From Paenibacillus sp. D2_2 (lineage in GTDB: Bacteria; Bacillota; Bacilli; Paenibacillales; Paenibacillaceae): a DNA stretch of 64,000 nucleotides. Below, one piece after another: positions 18,415-27,956 of this stretch. Numbering within the stretch: the first letter of the stretch is position 1; the number at the start of each line of letters is the position of its first letter. The DNA is taken from positions 3,070,501 to 3,134,500 of the forward strand of contig NZ_CP133605.1 in the NCBI RefSeq assembly GCF_031199965.1, in the 5' to 3' direction. The notes below the pieces were generated by a model. It saw only the letters and a program-made list of their open reading frames with translations. It made no database searches and had not been told where the DNA came from. Position numbers and translations under genes: made by a program.

Positions 18415-20071
18415 CTATTGATTGCTTATCAATAATTCTACCGCACGCTGAAGCTGAAGACGCACAGATACTGGATTGTATGGCACCCAATCATCCACAT
18501 CAAGTAAATCTACTCTCTTCTGCTGAACAGCAGGAAGGCTATGCCAGTAGGGAGACCCAAAGATCTGCTCAGAATGGATGGTGCTTCCCTTCTCATCAGG
18601 ATACACAATGACCAATAGACGCGAACCTGAATCCGCGTACAACTCCATATCAGATAGTTCAATGGGGACGGAATGAAATTGATCCCCATATTTTCGAATC
18701 TCTGCTTCAATGAGCGCTGGCGGACGAAGCCCTAATGACCGATAGATGACATAACCAACATTTCGCGCACCATACACGAACACTCCCTCAGGTTTGATCA
18801 CGAAGATCGTAATAATCTCTTCCACCACAGGGCTGTTCTGTATTTGCTTCCTTGCCAGCTTCTCCTCCTGCTCGAACTCAGTAAGCCACTGCTCCGCTCG
18901 TTCGCTCCTCTGAACCGCTCTGGCGATCAGCCGCAAATGCTCCTTCCAGCCCATCTCCATCCAGGCGATTTCAACAACCGGGGCAACGACACGCAATTGC
19001 TCTGCGCTAAGCCCATATTCCCGCATATGCTCTGTTGCTCCTATGATGATCTCTACTTGACGAGTCATTAGCACTTTCTTCATCTGTTCCCAGGAACTAC
19101 GGATGTCGATGAATTTCATCGTACTTGGATGTATTTCATCGGTATGAACATATTCACTCGTCTCGGTGATCGTAATGGACGGCTCCATTCCCAGCGTGAG
19201 CAGGTGGCTAGCATATGGCGCAAGCAACACAGCAACCTGCTGAACCCCACCCTTATTATAGTCGGAAGGTGAAGTCCCCGTATGCTGCTTGAAGCGTCTA
19301 CTAAGGTAAAATTCATCCTTATATCCTACCTTCGTTGCAATTTCTCGGAGTGTGCTTGATCCGATGATCAGCAGTTCCTTCGCTCGGTGTACACGTAGTC
19401 GTGACAAGTACTCACTTGGAGAAAAGCTTGTGTGTTGCTTGAACAGGACCGAGAAATGAGAGGTGCTGACGCCTGCTGCCTTGGCCAATTGCTCCCGTGA
19501 TATTTTCTCTATAGTGGTGCTCGAGATAAGCGATGCTCCGCTCCATCGACGGCAGCTCGTCACTCTCCAGTTCAGCATTTTGACGTTCTAATAACCGAAG
19601 AATCAGCTGATGGAAAACAACCTGATTCCTCACATGACGGATCTCGCTTACAGGCAGACGATGAGTATACAGCTCTTCAATATTGGCAACCATTCCCAGT
19701 TCATCATCATAGATATGTACAATCGCATTGGAGACAACTTCGCTGCTCCGCATCATAGCTCTAGCGGCCGAATCTGAATTCTGTTCGATCCCTCGGATCA
19801 CCAGCTTATAAGCATGTAGCAGCTGCGGCAGTTCCGCCACGAGAGCAACATCAGAGTGCGCAGGGATAAGAATTATGCTTCCTTCCTCTAGCTTATACGT
19901 CTGATCCTTGATACGAAGGATCCCACTCCCTGCCGCAATTGCAACCAACACGGTCAACTCGTCATTAATCTTATGCTCCGGCAGATTCGATGTACAGTAT
20001 AGCGAATGAATGCTGTCGACAGCATATAATGGGAAGCGGGACTCTATCCACTCTGGAACATATTTTTCCAT
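18415..20071 (-). pseudogene. Btr-like AraC-family iron regulator with substrate-binding domain, frameshifted near 19505
   Basis: Joined frames give about 550 residues with three parts. These are an N-terminal cupin-like sensor (residues 1-150), an AraC-type double helix-turn-helix (REQLAKAAGVSTSHFSVLF, then REIATKVGYKDEFYLSRRF with the family end TGTSPSDY), and a C-terminal periplasmic-binding-protein-like domain (from GGVQQVAVLLAPYASHLL on) with no signal peptide. This is the architecture of B. subtilis Btr, which binds ferri-bacillibactin and activates feuABC. The first frame (20071-19412) loses register in the AAAA run at 19503-19506; dropping one A restores ISREQLAKAAG. The gene lies directly upstream of the siderophore-binding protein gene, so it probably activates it. 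Confidence 0.85.
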
Positions 20072-20104
20072 TTAAAGGCCCTCCATTATGATTAGATTCA
20101 GCCT

Positions 20105-20460
20105 TTATGTCCAGCGTGCTGCCCATAGCTTCATCTCATGGCAGATCACGTGCAGGTCCTGCCCTTTCGGGGTCAACGAGTATTCTACAGTAACAGGAAC
20201 CGTTGGATATACTTTCCGCTCTAAGACTCCTTGTTCCTCCAAATGCCGCAATGTACTAGTCAATGCCCGCGGACTAACGCTTGGAATTTTACGCTGTAGC
20301 TCACCAAACCGTAGAGTGCCGCCGAACAGCTCGCGAATAACGAGAAAGGCCCATTTTCCCCCAGTACATCTAATGTTTTCTCAATATTGCACTCGATATG
20401 TTCTGGTGTCTTTGGAATATAGCTACTTGCTTTTTTTGCCGTACTTTTTGTGGTGGTCAT
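20105..20460 (-). pseudogene. HxlR-family transcriptional regulator, frameshifted near 20360
   Basis: Joined frames give about 118 residues of an HxlR/DUF24 winged-helix regulator. The first frame reads HIECNIEKTLDVLG, then should continue GGKWAFLVIRELFGGTLRFG, LQRKIPSVSPRALTSTLRHL, PTVPVTVEYSLTPKG and end WAARWT at 20105. The break is in the CCCCC run (20358-20362); a sixth base gives LGGKWAFLVI, the hallmark of the family. It is divergent from the aldo/keto reductase gene with about 160 bp between the starts. HxlR proteins typically control such neighbours in response to aldehydes or other electrophiles. Confidence 0.85.
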
Positions 20461-20624
20461 ACCTTCACTCTCCCATTATATTAACTATACATTGTATAGT
20501 ATCTATAGCTCATATAATTAAGTGAAAAACATTTCACTTCTTCAAATTGTATATGAAATTCTATAGAATGAGAAGTGTTGGAATATTTACTAAAAATGAG
20601 TGTACAAAAAAGGAGGCCTTTGCA

Positions 20625-21563
20625 ATGAAATACAGAAGATTAGGCGGAACTGGTCTGAAAGTCAGTGAGATCAGCCTCGGAAGTTGGCTTACATATGGCG
20701 GTTATGTCGAACGTGAGAACGCGGTGAACTCTATTAAAACCGCTTACGATCTCGGTATTAACTTCTTCGATACAGCCAATGTATACGAGAGAGGCGCTGC
20801 CGAAGAACTCGTTGGGAAAGCGCTTAAAGAGTATCCTCGTGAATCTTATGTACTGGCTACCAAGGCTTTCTGGCCTATGGGCGACGGACCAAATGATCGC
20901 GGCTTGTCCCGCAAACATGTAATCGAGCAGGCAAATGCTAGCCTGAAGCGTCTTGGGCATGATTATGTTGATATTTTCTACTGCCATCGTCATGATCCAG
21001 AGACTCCATTGTATGAGACACTTCGCGCGATTGATGATCTTGTCCGTCAGGGCAAAGTGCTGTATGTCGGTGTTAGCGAGTGGCAGGCTTCACAAATTGC
21101 TGAAGCGCTTGGTGTTGCAGACCAACACTTGCTGGACCGTATCGTCGTTAACCAACCGATCTATAACATGTTCGAGCGCTATATAGAGAAAGAGATTATT
21201 CCGCTCAGTGAACGTCACGGCATCGGTCAGGTTGTATTCTCGCCACTGGCACAAGGCTTGTTAACTGGTAAATATACATCAACTTCCGACATTCCTGAAG
21301 ATAGCCGTGCAGCTAAGCTGGATTGGGTTCGCAAAGGCATCACCGAAGAGAAGCTCGCCAAGGTGAAGCAGCTTGAAGGTATTGCTGCAGAGTTGGACAT
21401 CTCCGTAGGAAATCTTGCACTGGCTTGGATTCTGCGTCAGAACAACGTAGCGAGTGCTCTAGTTGGCGCAAGCCGTCCAGAGCAAGTGACCGAGAATGCC
21501 AAAGCATCCGGCATCGAGCTAAGTGAAGACGTTCAGAACCGTATTGAAGAGATCTTGAAGTAA
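20625..21563 (+). CDS. Aldo/keto reductase (Shaker beta-subunit-like group)
   Basis: 312-residue NADPH-dependent TIM-barrel reductase. It begins MKYRRLGGTGLKVSEISLGS and shows the tetrad DTANVYERG (Asp, Tyr), LATKAFW (Lys) and FYCHRHDPETP (His), then the cofactor region VVFSPLAQGLLTGKY and ALVGASRPEQV. Closest in appearance to YghZ/potassium-channel beta-subunit relatives that reduce methylglyoxal and other carbonyls. The start is set by AAGGAGG 8 bases upstream, although the frame is open 78 bases further. It forms an operon with the epimerase gene (24-bp gap). Confidence 0.9.
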   Translation: MKYRRLGGTGLKVSEISLGSWLTYGGYVERENAVNSIKTAYDLGINFFDTANVYERGAAEELVGKALKEYPRESYVLATKAFWPMGDGPNDRGLSRKHVIEQANASLKRLGHDYVDIFYCHRHDPETPLYETLRAIDDLVRQGKVLYVGVSEWQASQIAEALGVADQHLLDRIVVNQPIYNMFERYIEKEIIPLSERHGIGQVVFSPLAQGLLTGKYTSTSDIPEDSRAAKLDWVRKGITEEKLAKVKQLEGIAAELDISVGNLALAWILRQNNVASALVGASRPEQVTENAKASGIELSEDVQNRIEEILK

Positions 21564-21587
21564 TCCTCGTACAAGGAGAATTCATAT

Positions 21588-22445
21588 ATGAAAAAGGTAG
21601 TCGTTACAGGCGGAAGCGGAATGCTCGGACACTGGGTTGTACGACATTTCGTAGAACAAGGATATGAAGTGCTGAACGTGGACACCCGTCGTCCAGAAGA
21701 AACGCTGTGTCCAACGCTCATCGCCGATCTGGAGAATCTCGGCGAGACTTACAGCGTATTGGCTGGCGCAGATGCAGTCGTTCATCTAGCCGCGATCCCT
21801 GCGATGAATATTCGTACGCCGGATGTTACATTCCGCAACAACGTCATGTCGACTTATAACGTGCTAGAGGCTGCCGCCGGACTGGGTATCCGCAAAGCGG
21901 CCATCGCTTCCAGCGAATCTTCCTATGGAATCGTATTTGCAGAGCATAGAATCATGCCGCAATACGTTCCATTAGACGAAGATCATCCGCAACTGCCGCA
22001 AGACAGCTATGGCTTGTCCAAGATCGTTAACGAAAAGACGGCCGAGATGTTCCACCGCAGAACAGGAATGCAAGTCGTGTCTTTACGTCTTGGAAACGTC
22101 ATTCCTCCGGATTGGTACGAACGCTTCCCTTCCTTCATCCATAAGCCGGAGGAACGAGAACGCATTCTCTGGAGCTATATCGATACTCGCGATGCGGCTT
22201 CAGCTTGCCGTCTGGCTATTGAGGCGGACGGTCTCGACGCCATAGCTCTGAATATCGCAGCGGATGATTCCAGTATGGCGATCCGTAGCCGTGAATTAAT
22301 GGCTGAACGCTATCCGGATGTCACGAATTTCAGAGCGCCACTCGAAGATTACGAGACACTGTTCAGCAATGAACGAGCCAAGCGCCTACTCGGCTGGCAG
22401 CCTCAGTATCAATGGCGCAACGAAGTAGGGCGAATCGAAGAATAA
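21588..22445 (+). CDS. NAD-dependent epimerase/dehydratase family protein
   Basis: 285-residue extended short-chain dehydrogenase. The Rossmann motif is VTGGSGMLGHWVV, Asp-binding NVDTRR follows beta-2, and the catalytic pair is YGLSK (residues 141-145) with Ser upstream in SSESSYG. The substrate domain ends with LLGWQPQYQWRNEV, usual for sugar-nucleotide or uronate dehydrogenase relatives. A GGAGAA site precedes the ATG. It is co-transcribed with the aldo/keto reductase and ends in a strong terminator. Confidence 0.88.
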   Translation: MKKVVVTGGSGMLGHWVVRHFVEQGYEVLNVDTRRPEETLCPTLIADLENLGETYSVLAGADAVVHLAAIPAMNIRTPDVTFRNNVMSTYNVLEAAAGLGIRKAAIASSESSYGIVFAEHRIMPQYVPLDEDHPQLPQDSYGLSKIVNEKTAEMFHRRTGMQVVSLRLGNVIPPDWYERFPSFIHKPEERERILWSYIDTRDAASACRLAIEADGLDAIALNIAADDSSMAIRSRELMAERYPDVTNFRAPLEDYETLFSNERAKRLLGWQPQYQWRNEVGRIEE

Positions 22446-22469
22446 TCTTAAATCTACTCGATCCTCAAC

Positions 22470-22512
22470 AAAGCCGTCCTTAAGCATGGCAATTGCTTAA
22501 GGACGGCTTTTT
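22470..22512 (+). terminator. Intrinsic terminator after the reductase-epimerase operon
   Basis: A 17-bp perfect stem (22470-22486 and 22494-22510, starting AAAGCCGTCCTTAAGCA) with a 7-base loop, ending in TTTTT. Confidence 0.95.
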
Positions 22513-22559
22513 AGCTATGGTTATTTCCCAAGATGTTGCTCGATTCGCGATGAATAATA

Positions 22560-22985
22560 CTAGATAAAATCCATTCTAATCAATTCCTCTATGCTCTCAG
22601 GATGGTAAAGCGCCATACCTGTCTTCATTCTTCGGAAACCCTGTTCTTCATACCAGGAGACTGTATTGGGATGAGTGTACAACACTACGTTACAGCTTGT
22701 CGTTTCCTCCAGAATCAGAGAAATGATCTTCTTGCCCAGCCCCTGATGATGATAGGACTCCTCGACAGCAATATTGTATATCGCTGCCTGGGAGATACCG
22801 TCGGATAACGCTCTACCACAGCCGATCACCTTACTCCCATCTAGGATGAACACGTTCACAGCACTGTTCTCGAACGCAGTCTTGGTCTGATCCGGCGTGA
22901 AGTCTGTGAGACCGAAGCCGTTCAATATGTTCGTCACTTGCACCCAATCTATATTTTCACGGTTCTTCTGATAAGTGTATGCCAT
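22560..22985 (-). CDS. GNAT-family N-acetyltransferase
   Basis: 141-residue acetyl-CoA-dependent acyltransferase. The acetyl-CoA loop is seen as ESYHHQGLGKKIISLIL (motif A, QxxGxG/K type) and the C-terminal part as WYEEQGFRRMKTGMALY. It is the last gene of a minus-strand run, 14 bp after the ABC ATPase gene. In the B. subtilis ytmI/tcy operon acetyltransferases accompany a cystine transporter and N-acetylate S-modified cysteines; a similar role is plausible but inferred. Confidence 0.85.
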   Translation of the reverse strand: MAYTYQKNRENIDWVQVTNILNGFGLTDFTPDQTKTAFENSAVNVFILDGSKVIGCGRALSDGISQAAIYNIAVEESYHHQGLGKKIISLILEETTSCNVVLYTHPNTVSWYEEQGFRRMKTGMALYHPESIEELIRMDFI

Positions 22986-22999
22986 AGGGAACCTCTCTT

Positions 23000-23758
23000 C
23001 TATATCGCAAATTCCGGCTCATGATCCCGGTAGTAGTTAGCCAGAAATTGCTTCGTCCTCTCCGATTTCGGGTGGGAGAATACCTCTTGCGGTGTGCCAT
23101 CCTCCACGATTAAGCCTTGATCGAGGAACAGCACGCGTGTAGCTACCTTGCGCACGAAATTCATCTCGTGAGATACGATCAGCATCGTGTTTCCTTCCTC
23201 CGCCGTCTTTTTGATCGTATCGAGCACCTCTCCAACCAGCTCTGGATCGAGTGCTGAGGTCGGTTCATCGAACAACAGAATCTTTGGCTGCATCGCCAGA
23301 GCTCTGGCGATAGCTACACGCTGCTGCTGGCCGCCCGAGAGCTGCTTCGGATAATGATGAGCTCTCTCGGACAGACCCACCTTCGCCAATTGAGCTTCTG
23401 CTATTTTGCGCGCCTCTTCCTTCGCTATTTTCTTGACAACGATGAGCCCTTCCATCACATTCTCAAGAGCTGTCTTCTGACGGAATAGATTAAACTGCTG
23501 GAAGACCATCGCTGTACTTTTCCTGAGCTCCAGTACTTCCTTCTTCGTCTTCTTCGCAGTATCTACGTGAAGTTCATCAATCTTGATCGTCCCCGCATCA
23601 GGAGTCTCAAGCAGATTAATCGATCTCAAGAGGGTAGATTTGCCCGCGCCAGAAGAGCCTATGACCGCAACCACATCGCCTCGCCGAATCGTCAGATCGA
23701 TATGATCTAAGACGGTATTTCCATGAAATGACTTCGTTAATCCACGAATCTCAATCAA
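23000..23758 (-). CDS. Polar amino acid (probably cystine) ABC transporter ATP-binding protein
   Basis: 252-residue ATPase of the GlnQ/TcyC/TcyN type. Walker A is GSSGAGKST, the Q-loop FQQFNLF, the signature LSGGQQQR, Walker B ILLFDEPTSALDPE and the switch His in VSHEMNF. It drives import through the permease encoded just upstream, whose gene it overlaps by 8 bp. Confidence 0.93.
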   Translation of the reverse strand: MIEIRGLTKSFHGNTVLDHIDLTIRRGDVVAVIGSSGAGKSTLLRSINLLETPDAGTIKIDELHVDTAKKTKKEVLELRKSTAMVFQQFNLFRQKTALENVMEGLIVVKKIAKEEARKIAEAQLAKVGLSERAHHYPKQLSGGQQQRVAIARALAMQPKILLFDEPTSALDPELVGEVLDTIKKTAEEGNTMLIVSHEMNFVRKVATRVLFLDQGLIVEDGTPQEVFSHPKSERTKQFLANYYRDHEPEFAI

Positions 23759-24491
23759 GGATAACCTCTCCTTTCCGCTTCCTCAGGCTCTTGAAGTCAA
23801 TGTCCAACCGTCTCTCCAGAAGTGCAATCGCCCGCTCGATCAGGATCGTCATCCCCCAATAGATTAAAGCCAAAGCGCAGTAAGATTCGAAAAATCTCAG
23901 GTTATTCCCGGCTAGAATTCTCGACTGTGCGGTAATCTCCACGACAGAGCAGACAAATGCTAGCGAGGTACCCTTCATCAGTCCGATCAGGGCATTGCCC
24001 AAGGTAGGAAGTGCCACAATAAAGGCTTCGGGAAGAATAACACGTCTTAGTACCTGACCATAGGTCATTCCTAAGGAGTGGGCCGCTTCAATTTGTCCTC
24101 TGTCCACAGACAACAGCGCCGCACGAATAATTTCTGAGTTATATGCAGCTTCATTTAGTGATAAGGCTAATAGTACATAGAAAATCGAAGGAATCGAGTT
24201 CACGTTATAACCTGTATCATGATAGAAATTATAATATTTCAGAAGCAGCGGAATCCCCGCATATGACAAGTATAGTTGCACCAAAATGGGCGTCCCGCGA
24301 ATAAAAGAAATAAATACGACGCTTAACTGGTACAGCACCGGAATCTTCTTGATTCGGATTATAGCCAGCAGGAGTCCAAGTAGGAGTCCTGCTAGCATCG
24401 ATATCGCGGTCAGCTCAATCGTAACCGGTAAATACTTCAGTAGCTTGGGGATGAGCGTAAATATAAGCTCAACGTCAAATATATTTGGCAT
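23751..24491 (-). CDS. Polar amino acid (probably cystine) ABC transporter permease
   Basis: 246-residue membrane protein with about five helices. The EAA loop for the ATPase contact is EAAHSLGMTYGQVLRRVILPEA, spread around residues 150-171 (EAAHSLGM, VILPEA). It resembles TcyB/TcyM permeases. It overlaps the ATPase gene by 8 bp and follows the binding-protein gene by 14 bp. Confidence 0.92.
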   Translation of the reverse strand: MPNIFDVELIFTLIPKLLKYLPVTIELTAISMLAGLLLGLLLAIIRIKKIPVLYQLSVVFISFIRGTPILVQLYLSYAGIPLLLKYYNFYHDTGYNVNSIPSIFYVLLALSLNEAAYNSEIIRAALLSVDRGQIEAAHSLGMTYGQVLRRVILPEAFIVALPTLGNALIGLMKGTSLAFVCSVVEITAQSRILAGNNLRFFESYCALALIYWGMTILIERAIALLERRLDIDFKSLRKRKGEVILD

Positions 24492-24505
24492 AAGACTAAC
24501 ATCCC

Positions 24506-25363
24506 CTATTGAATGTCTGGTGCAAAGTCACCATTCAAGTATTTCTCACTAATTTTTGAAATCGTACCGTCTTGAATCAAGGCTTTGATCCGCTCGTTAA
24601 CATCCTTCGTTAATTGCTCACTATTCTTCCCTTTGCTCAGAATCAGGTAGCTGTAAGGTACGCCGATCCGGTCAGAGTCCTCCTGTGAGAGCGGAATAGC
24701 CTTGAGCTTCAAGCCATATTCCTTAATATAGAGCTGCAGCATAGCGGCATCGATTAAATTGAAATCATCGGCTCCACTCTCCACATTCTGTAGCACTGTC
24801 GCCAGCTCTGCCTCAGAATAATTCAGGATGACCGGAGTTTTAGCGTGATCCTTGTTATAATTTTCGAGAGCCACTGTATAGTTCACGCTTGGACTTACCG
24901 TCGTCTTCTTACCTTCCAGATCAGCGAAGGTTTTAATATCATCACGATTAGCCGCAACAGCAATTACGAATTGATTCTTAAAGATCGGGTCGGAGTAGAT
25001 ATACTTCTCCTTGCGTTCTGCATTGCTGGCGAAGTTATTAGCGCCGATTTGATAACGGTCCGAATCTAGCCCTGCGAAGATCGACGGGAACTCCGTCTTC
25101 TCGATATTAATTTTGTACTGCGGCAAACCTTCGAAGATCGCTTTGACAATTTGAATATCATATCCATCAATCTCATTGTTGTCATTTACATAAGAGAACG
25201 GTCTTGGAGAACCGCCTGTCGCAATATTTACGACAATCTTATCTTTATCTGTTGAACCACCGCTTCCGTTCTTGGAAGAAGAACTCTCATTACCGCAAGC
25301 TACGACTCCGATCAGCAAGAGTATTGCTGCTAGACTTAATCCTAATCTTCTCCATGTCGCCAT
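24506..25363 (-). CDS. Amino acid ABC transporter substrate-binding lipoprotein
   Basis: 285-residue lipoprotein with signal peptide and lipobox GVVACG (Cys about residue 23), a Ser/Gly linker and a type II binding fold of family 3 (SYVNDNNEIDGYDIQIVKAI near residues 58-77, ASNAERKEKYIYSDPI near 110). The pattern is that of TcyJ/TcyK cystine-binding proteins. First gene of the transporter set, 22 bp after the GST-like gene. Confidence 0.9.
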   Translation of the reverse strand: MATWRRLGLSLAAILLLIGVVACGNESSSSKNGSGGSTDKDKIVVNIATGGSPRPFSYVNDNNEIDGYDIQIVKAIFEGLPQYKINIEKTEFPSIFAGLDSDRYQIGANNFASNAERKEKYIYSDPIFKNQFVIAVAANRDDIKTFADLEGKKTTVSPSVNYTVALENYNKDHAKTPVILNYSEAELATVLQNVESGADDFNLIDAAMLQLYIKEYGLKLKAIPLSQEDSDRIGVPYSYLILSKGKNSEQLTKDVNERIKALIQDGTISKISEKYLNGDFAPDIQ

Positions 25364-25384
25364 ATTTGGTTCCCCCTATTTTCC

Positions 25385-26392
25385 CTATCCAATTTTAAAT
25401 TTGTTCTCCGGATCGGAGCTTTTCTCTTTGCGGTTCTGAGGTTGTGACCAACGACCTTCGAAGTCAATCTGATCCCAGAAACGTGTATTATAATCGATAA
25501 ATATCGTGTCTCTATTACCGTCAGACTTCGCAAGATCCCGCAGATACGTATTATTTTTAAAGGCCGGAATTTCGTACAAATCACGCGCATAACCCCAAAT
25601 GTTCTTGAAATCAACGATACGATTGCGAATTGGACCGAGATTCTTGAAATAATAAGTATCAAAGCGAGCCAAGGTGACAAACAACCGAATATCTGAATCT
25701 GTCACATAGTCTCCGAATAGAAAGCGATTCGTCTCCAACCGTTCCTCAATTGAATCCAGTGCCGCATAGAGATGCTCAAAGGCGTCATTATACGCTTCTA
25801 TCGATTGAGCGAACATCGCCTTGTACACTCCGTTGTTGACGTTATCGAACAGGAAGTCATTGTACTTGTCGATCTCTGCCCTCAGCTGAGTGGGATACAA
25901 ATCAGGAGCGCCTTCCTTGTGAAAAGGAGCAAATTCATTCTCCAAGTAATTCGTCAGCCAAACGTAATCATTGTTCACGACCTGCTTGGTGGTAATATCG
26001 ATAACCGCAGGTACGGTTGGTCGTCCTTTGTAATCCGAGTCGCTATTGGCATACAACTCACTCAGGAACTGTACGCCCAGCACCGGGTCAGTATTGTTCT
26101 CATCAAAGATAAATTCCCAGCCCAGATTCTGCTCATGCTGTCCACGTCCGACTAGATTAATGCTAATGAACTCTTCCAGTCCTAACAGTTCTCTGACGAT
26201 TGAAGCCCGGTTAGACCAATGGCAACCCTTCGCCCAAATCAGCCGATAGCGTCCTGCTTCCACAGGGAGCTTCCCTTTCCCGTCTCCAAATGGCGTCGTA
26301 AAGTGATTTTTCTGCCGTACAAAATATCCTTTTTCATCGATTTCATGCTCGGTCTCTTTAGGTCTTACACGTACATTTGCCCCTTGAGTCAT
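25385..26392 (-). CDS. Glutathionyl-hydroquinone reductase-like protein (GST Omega/Xi class)
   Basis: 335-residue cytoplasmic protein with a thioredoxin-like N-terminal and an all-alpha C-terminal GST domain. The expected CPWAHR-type active site is present as AKGCHWSNRA (Cys near residue 56), so the catalytic Cys is kept though its neighbours differ. Other family motifs are GRPTVPAVIDITTKQVVNND, HKEGAPDLYPTQLRAEID and DSDIRLFVTLARFD. Family members reduce glutathionyl- or other thiol-quinone conjugates. Firmicutes like this usually make bacillithiol, so the true thiol may differ. It is in the same operon as a paralogue and a cystine-type transporter. Confidence 0.85.
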   Translation of the reverse strand: MTQGANVRVRPKETEHEIDEKGYFVRQKNHFTTPFGDGKGKLPVEAGRYRLIWAKGCHWSNRASIVRELLGLEEFISINLVGRGQHEQNLGWEFIFDENNTDPVLGVQFLSELYANSDSDYKGRPTVPAVIDITTKQVVNNDYVWLTNYLENEFAPFHKEGAPDLYPTQLRAEIDKYNDFLFDNVNNGVYKAMFAQSIEAYNDAFEHLYAALDSIEERLETNRFLFGDYVTDSDIRLFVTLARFDTYYFKNLGPIRNRIVDFKNIWGYARDLYEIPAFKNNTYLRDLAKSDGNRDTIFIDYNTRFWDQIDFEGRWSQPQNRKEKSSDPENKFKIG

Positions 26393-26424
26393 GGCTTTCC
26401 CTCCGAATCTATATTTTGATCGTC

Positions 26425-27402
26425 CTACTTGAACTTTTCTGCTCTGTCATGAGCCTCGTTCCAGATTGATAGATCCGGGCCTTTGGCAAGAATCTGATAA
26501 GGATTGTCAGCATGATTGCCAAGCTGGTAGCCTCTCTTAATCGCGTAGAAATCCGTTGTATCCCCGAAGCCAGATGTCTGATATAAATCTTTGGCATAAT
26601 TCCAGATGTTCGGAAAATCGATAATCCGGTTACGATTGGTTCTGAATACGGAATAATAGGCGGAATCAAACCGGACTAGAGTGACATAGAAGCGGACATC
26701 GGCATCGGTAATACGATCACCAAATAAGTATCTGCTCTTCGACAGTCTCTCCTCTAATTGGTCCAATCTAGCGAATAGCACATCATAAGCTTGCTCATAG
26801 GCCTCTTGCGATTGTGCAAATCCTGCTTTGTATACCCCGTTGTTTACCTCGTGAAATAATATGTCATTGAATTCATCAATTTCTGCTCTTAATTCAGCCG
26901 GATATAGATCCGGAGCGCCCTCTTTATGGAACGGCTTAAATGCTGTCTCCAAATAATTCGTCAATCTGAAATAATCATTATTAACGACCTGTCTCGTTGT
27001 TACATCCACCACAGTTGGCACGGTGGCTCTACCGGTGTATTCCGGATCAGTTTCGGCATAGATCTCTGGTAAGTAGCGAATCCCCAGCACCGGATCAACT
27101 CCTCCTTCATCCAAGGAGAACTCCCACCCGTTCTCCGTTCGTACCGGACTTGTAGTACCAAGGCTAATTACATCCTGCAGGCCCAGCAATTCTCGTACAA
27201 TGACGGCACGGTGCGCCCAGGGGCGAATTGGGGCCCAAAGCAAGCGATACCGTCCTGCTTCAACAGGCAGTTCCCCGGGCTGATTGCCAAAAGGAGTAGT
27301 GAATCGGTTCTTCTGGCGGTTGAAGGCGCCCTCTTTAGTAATTTCGTTGGCAATTTCATGATTGGCAATGCGTGTGTCTAGTGCTGTAGTCTTCTCTGAC
27401 AT
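26425..27402 (-). CDS. Glutathionyl-hydroquinone reductase-like paralogue lacking the catalytic Cys
   Basis: 325-residue paralogue of the downstream gene, with the same layout: N-terminal thioredoxin-like domain, ATVPTVVDVTTRQVVNND, HKEGAPDLYPAELRAEID and DADVRFYVTLVRFD. The active-site stretch reads WAPIRPWAHRAVIV: the CPWAHR motif is intact except that Cys is Arg (codon CGC at about 27220). It therefore probably lacks ordinary thiol-transfer activity, unless another residue substitutes. It lies 32 bp upstream of its paralogue and 15 bp after the first GNAT gene. Confidence 0.85.
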   Translation of the reverse strand: MSEKTTALDTRIANHEIANEITKEGAFNRQKNRFTTPFGNQPGELPVEAGRYRLLWAPIRPWAHRAVIVRELLGLQDVISLGTTSPVRTENGWEFSLDEGGVDPVLGIRYLPEIYAETDPEYTGRATVPTVVDVTTRQVVNNDYFRLTNYLETAFKPFHKEGAPDLYPAELRAEIDEFNDILFHEVNNGVYKAGFAQSQEAYEQAYDVLFARLDQLEERLSKSRYLFGDRITDADVRFYVTLVRFDSAYYSVFRTNRNRIIDFPNIWNYAKDLYQTSGFGDTTDFYAIKRGYQLGNHADNPYQILAKGPDLSIWNEAHDRAEKFK

Positions 27403-27417
27403 ATGGATCTCCTCTTT

Positions 27418-27852
27418 TCAATCGAATTGTTTGTCGGTGTAGACGATGGGGATCGTAGACTCCAACTTAATTTCAGGTCTAGCAATATAGCCCAAGCTTT
27501 CATAGAACCCAACGGCTTGCTGCTGACTTATAATCACGATTTTTCGAAATCCAAGCTCTCTAATCCAATCCTCAGCCGTTTCAATCACGAGTTTTCCATA
27601 ACCTTTATTCTGAAATTCCGGGATGACGGCGACTCTTTCGATCTTGGCGTAGTCAGTATATTTCGTGTTAATACGGGCAGTAGCAACAGCGGTGTGGTCC
27701 TGCTCAAGTAGGATATAACAGTATGCCTGACCATACGTTTCATCGAATTCATGTTCTTTAGGTATTCCTTGCCCATGCACAAAAGTCTTCGTTCGCACTT
27801 CATAGACTCCAGCTAGCTGCCATACTGTATCCACTCTGTAGATTTCTGCCAT
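27418..27852 (-). CDS. GNAT-family N-acetyltransferase
   Basis: 144-residue acyltransferase, first gene of the sulfur-type operon. Acetyl-CoA motif A is VIPEFQNKGYGKLVIETAE; later AVGFYESLGYIARPE is the usual C-terminal Tyr region. It resembles ElaA/YjcF-like proteins. It lies about 105 bp downstream of a strong promoter and palindrome. Confidence 0.86.
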   Translation of the reverse strand: MAEIYRVDTVWQLAGVYEVRTKTFVHGQGIPKEHEFDETYGQAYCYILLEQDHTAVATARINTKYTDYAKIERVAVIPEFQNKGYGKLVIETAEDWIRELGFRKIVIISQQQAVGFYESLGYIARPEIKLESTIPIVYTDKQFD

Positions 27853-27927
27853 CCTTTAACCCCTTTCTCTGCCGCCAATGATCCTGGCCACTTGTATCCT
27901 AGTATTTTTATATAACATACATTTCTT

Positions 27928-27943
27928 ATCCGTTAACTCGGAT
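27928..27943. promoter_or_regulatory. Palindrome downstream of the operon promoter, candidate operator
   Basis: ATCCG-TTAACT-CGGAT is a 5-bp perfect inverted repeat just 3' of the promoter at 27957-27985. Its position would let a bound repressor block the start of transcription. Confidence 0.45.
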
Positions 27944-27956
27944 ATATGTTTTCATC

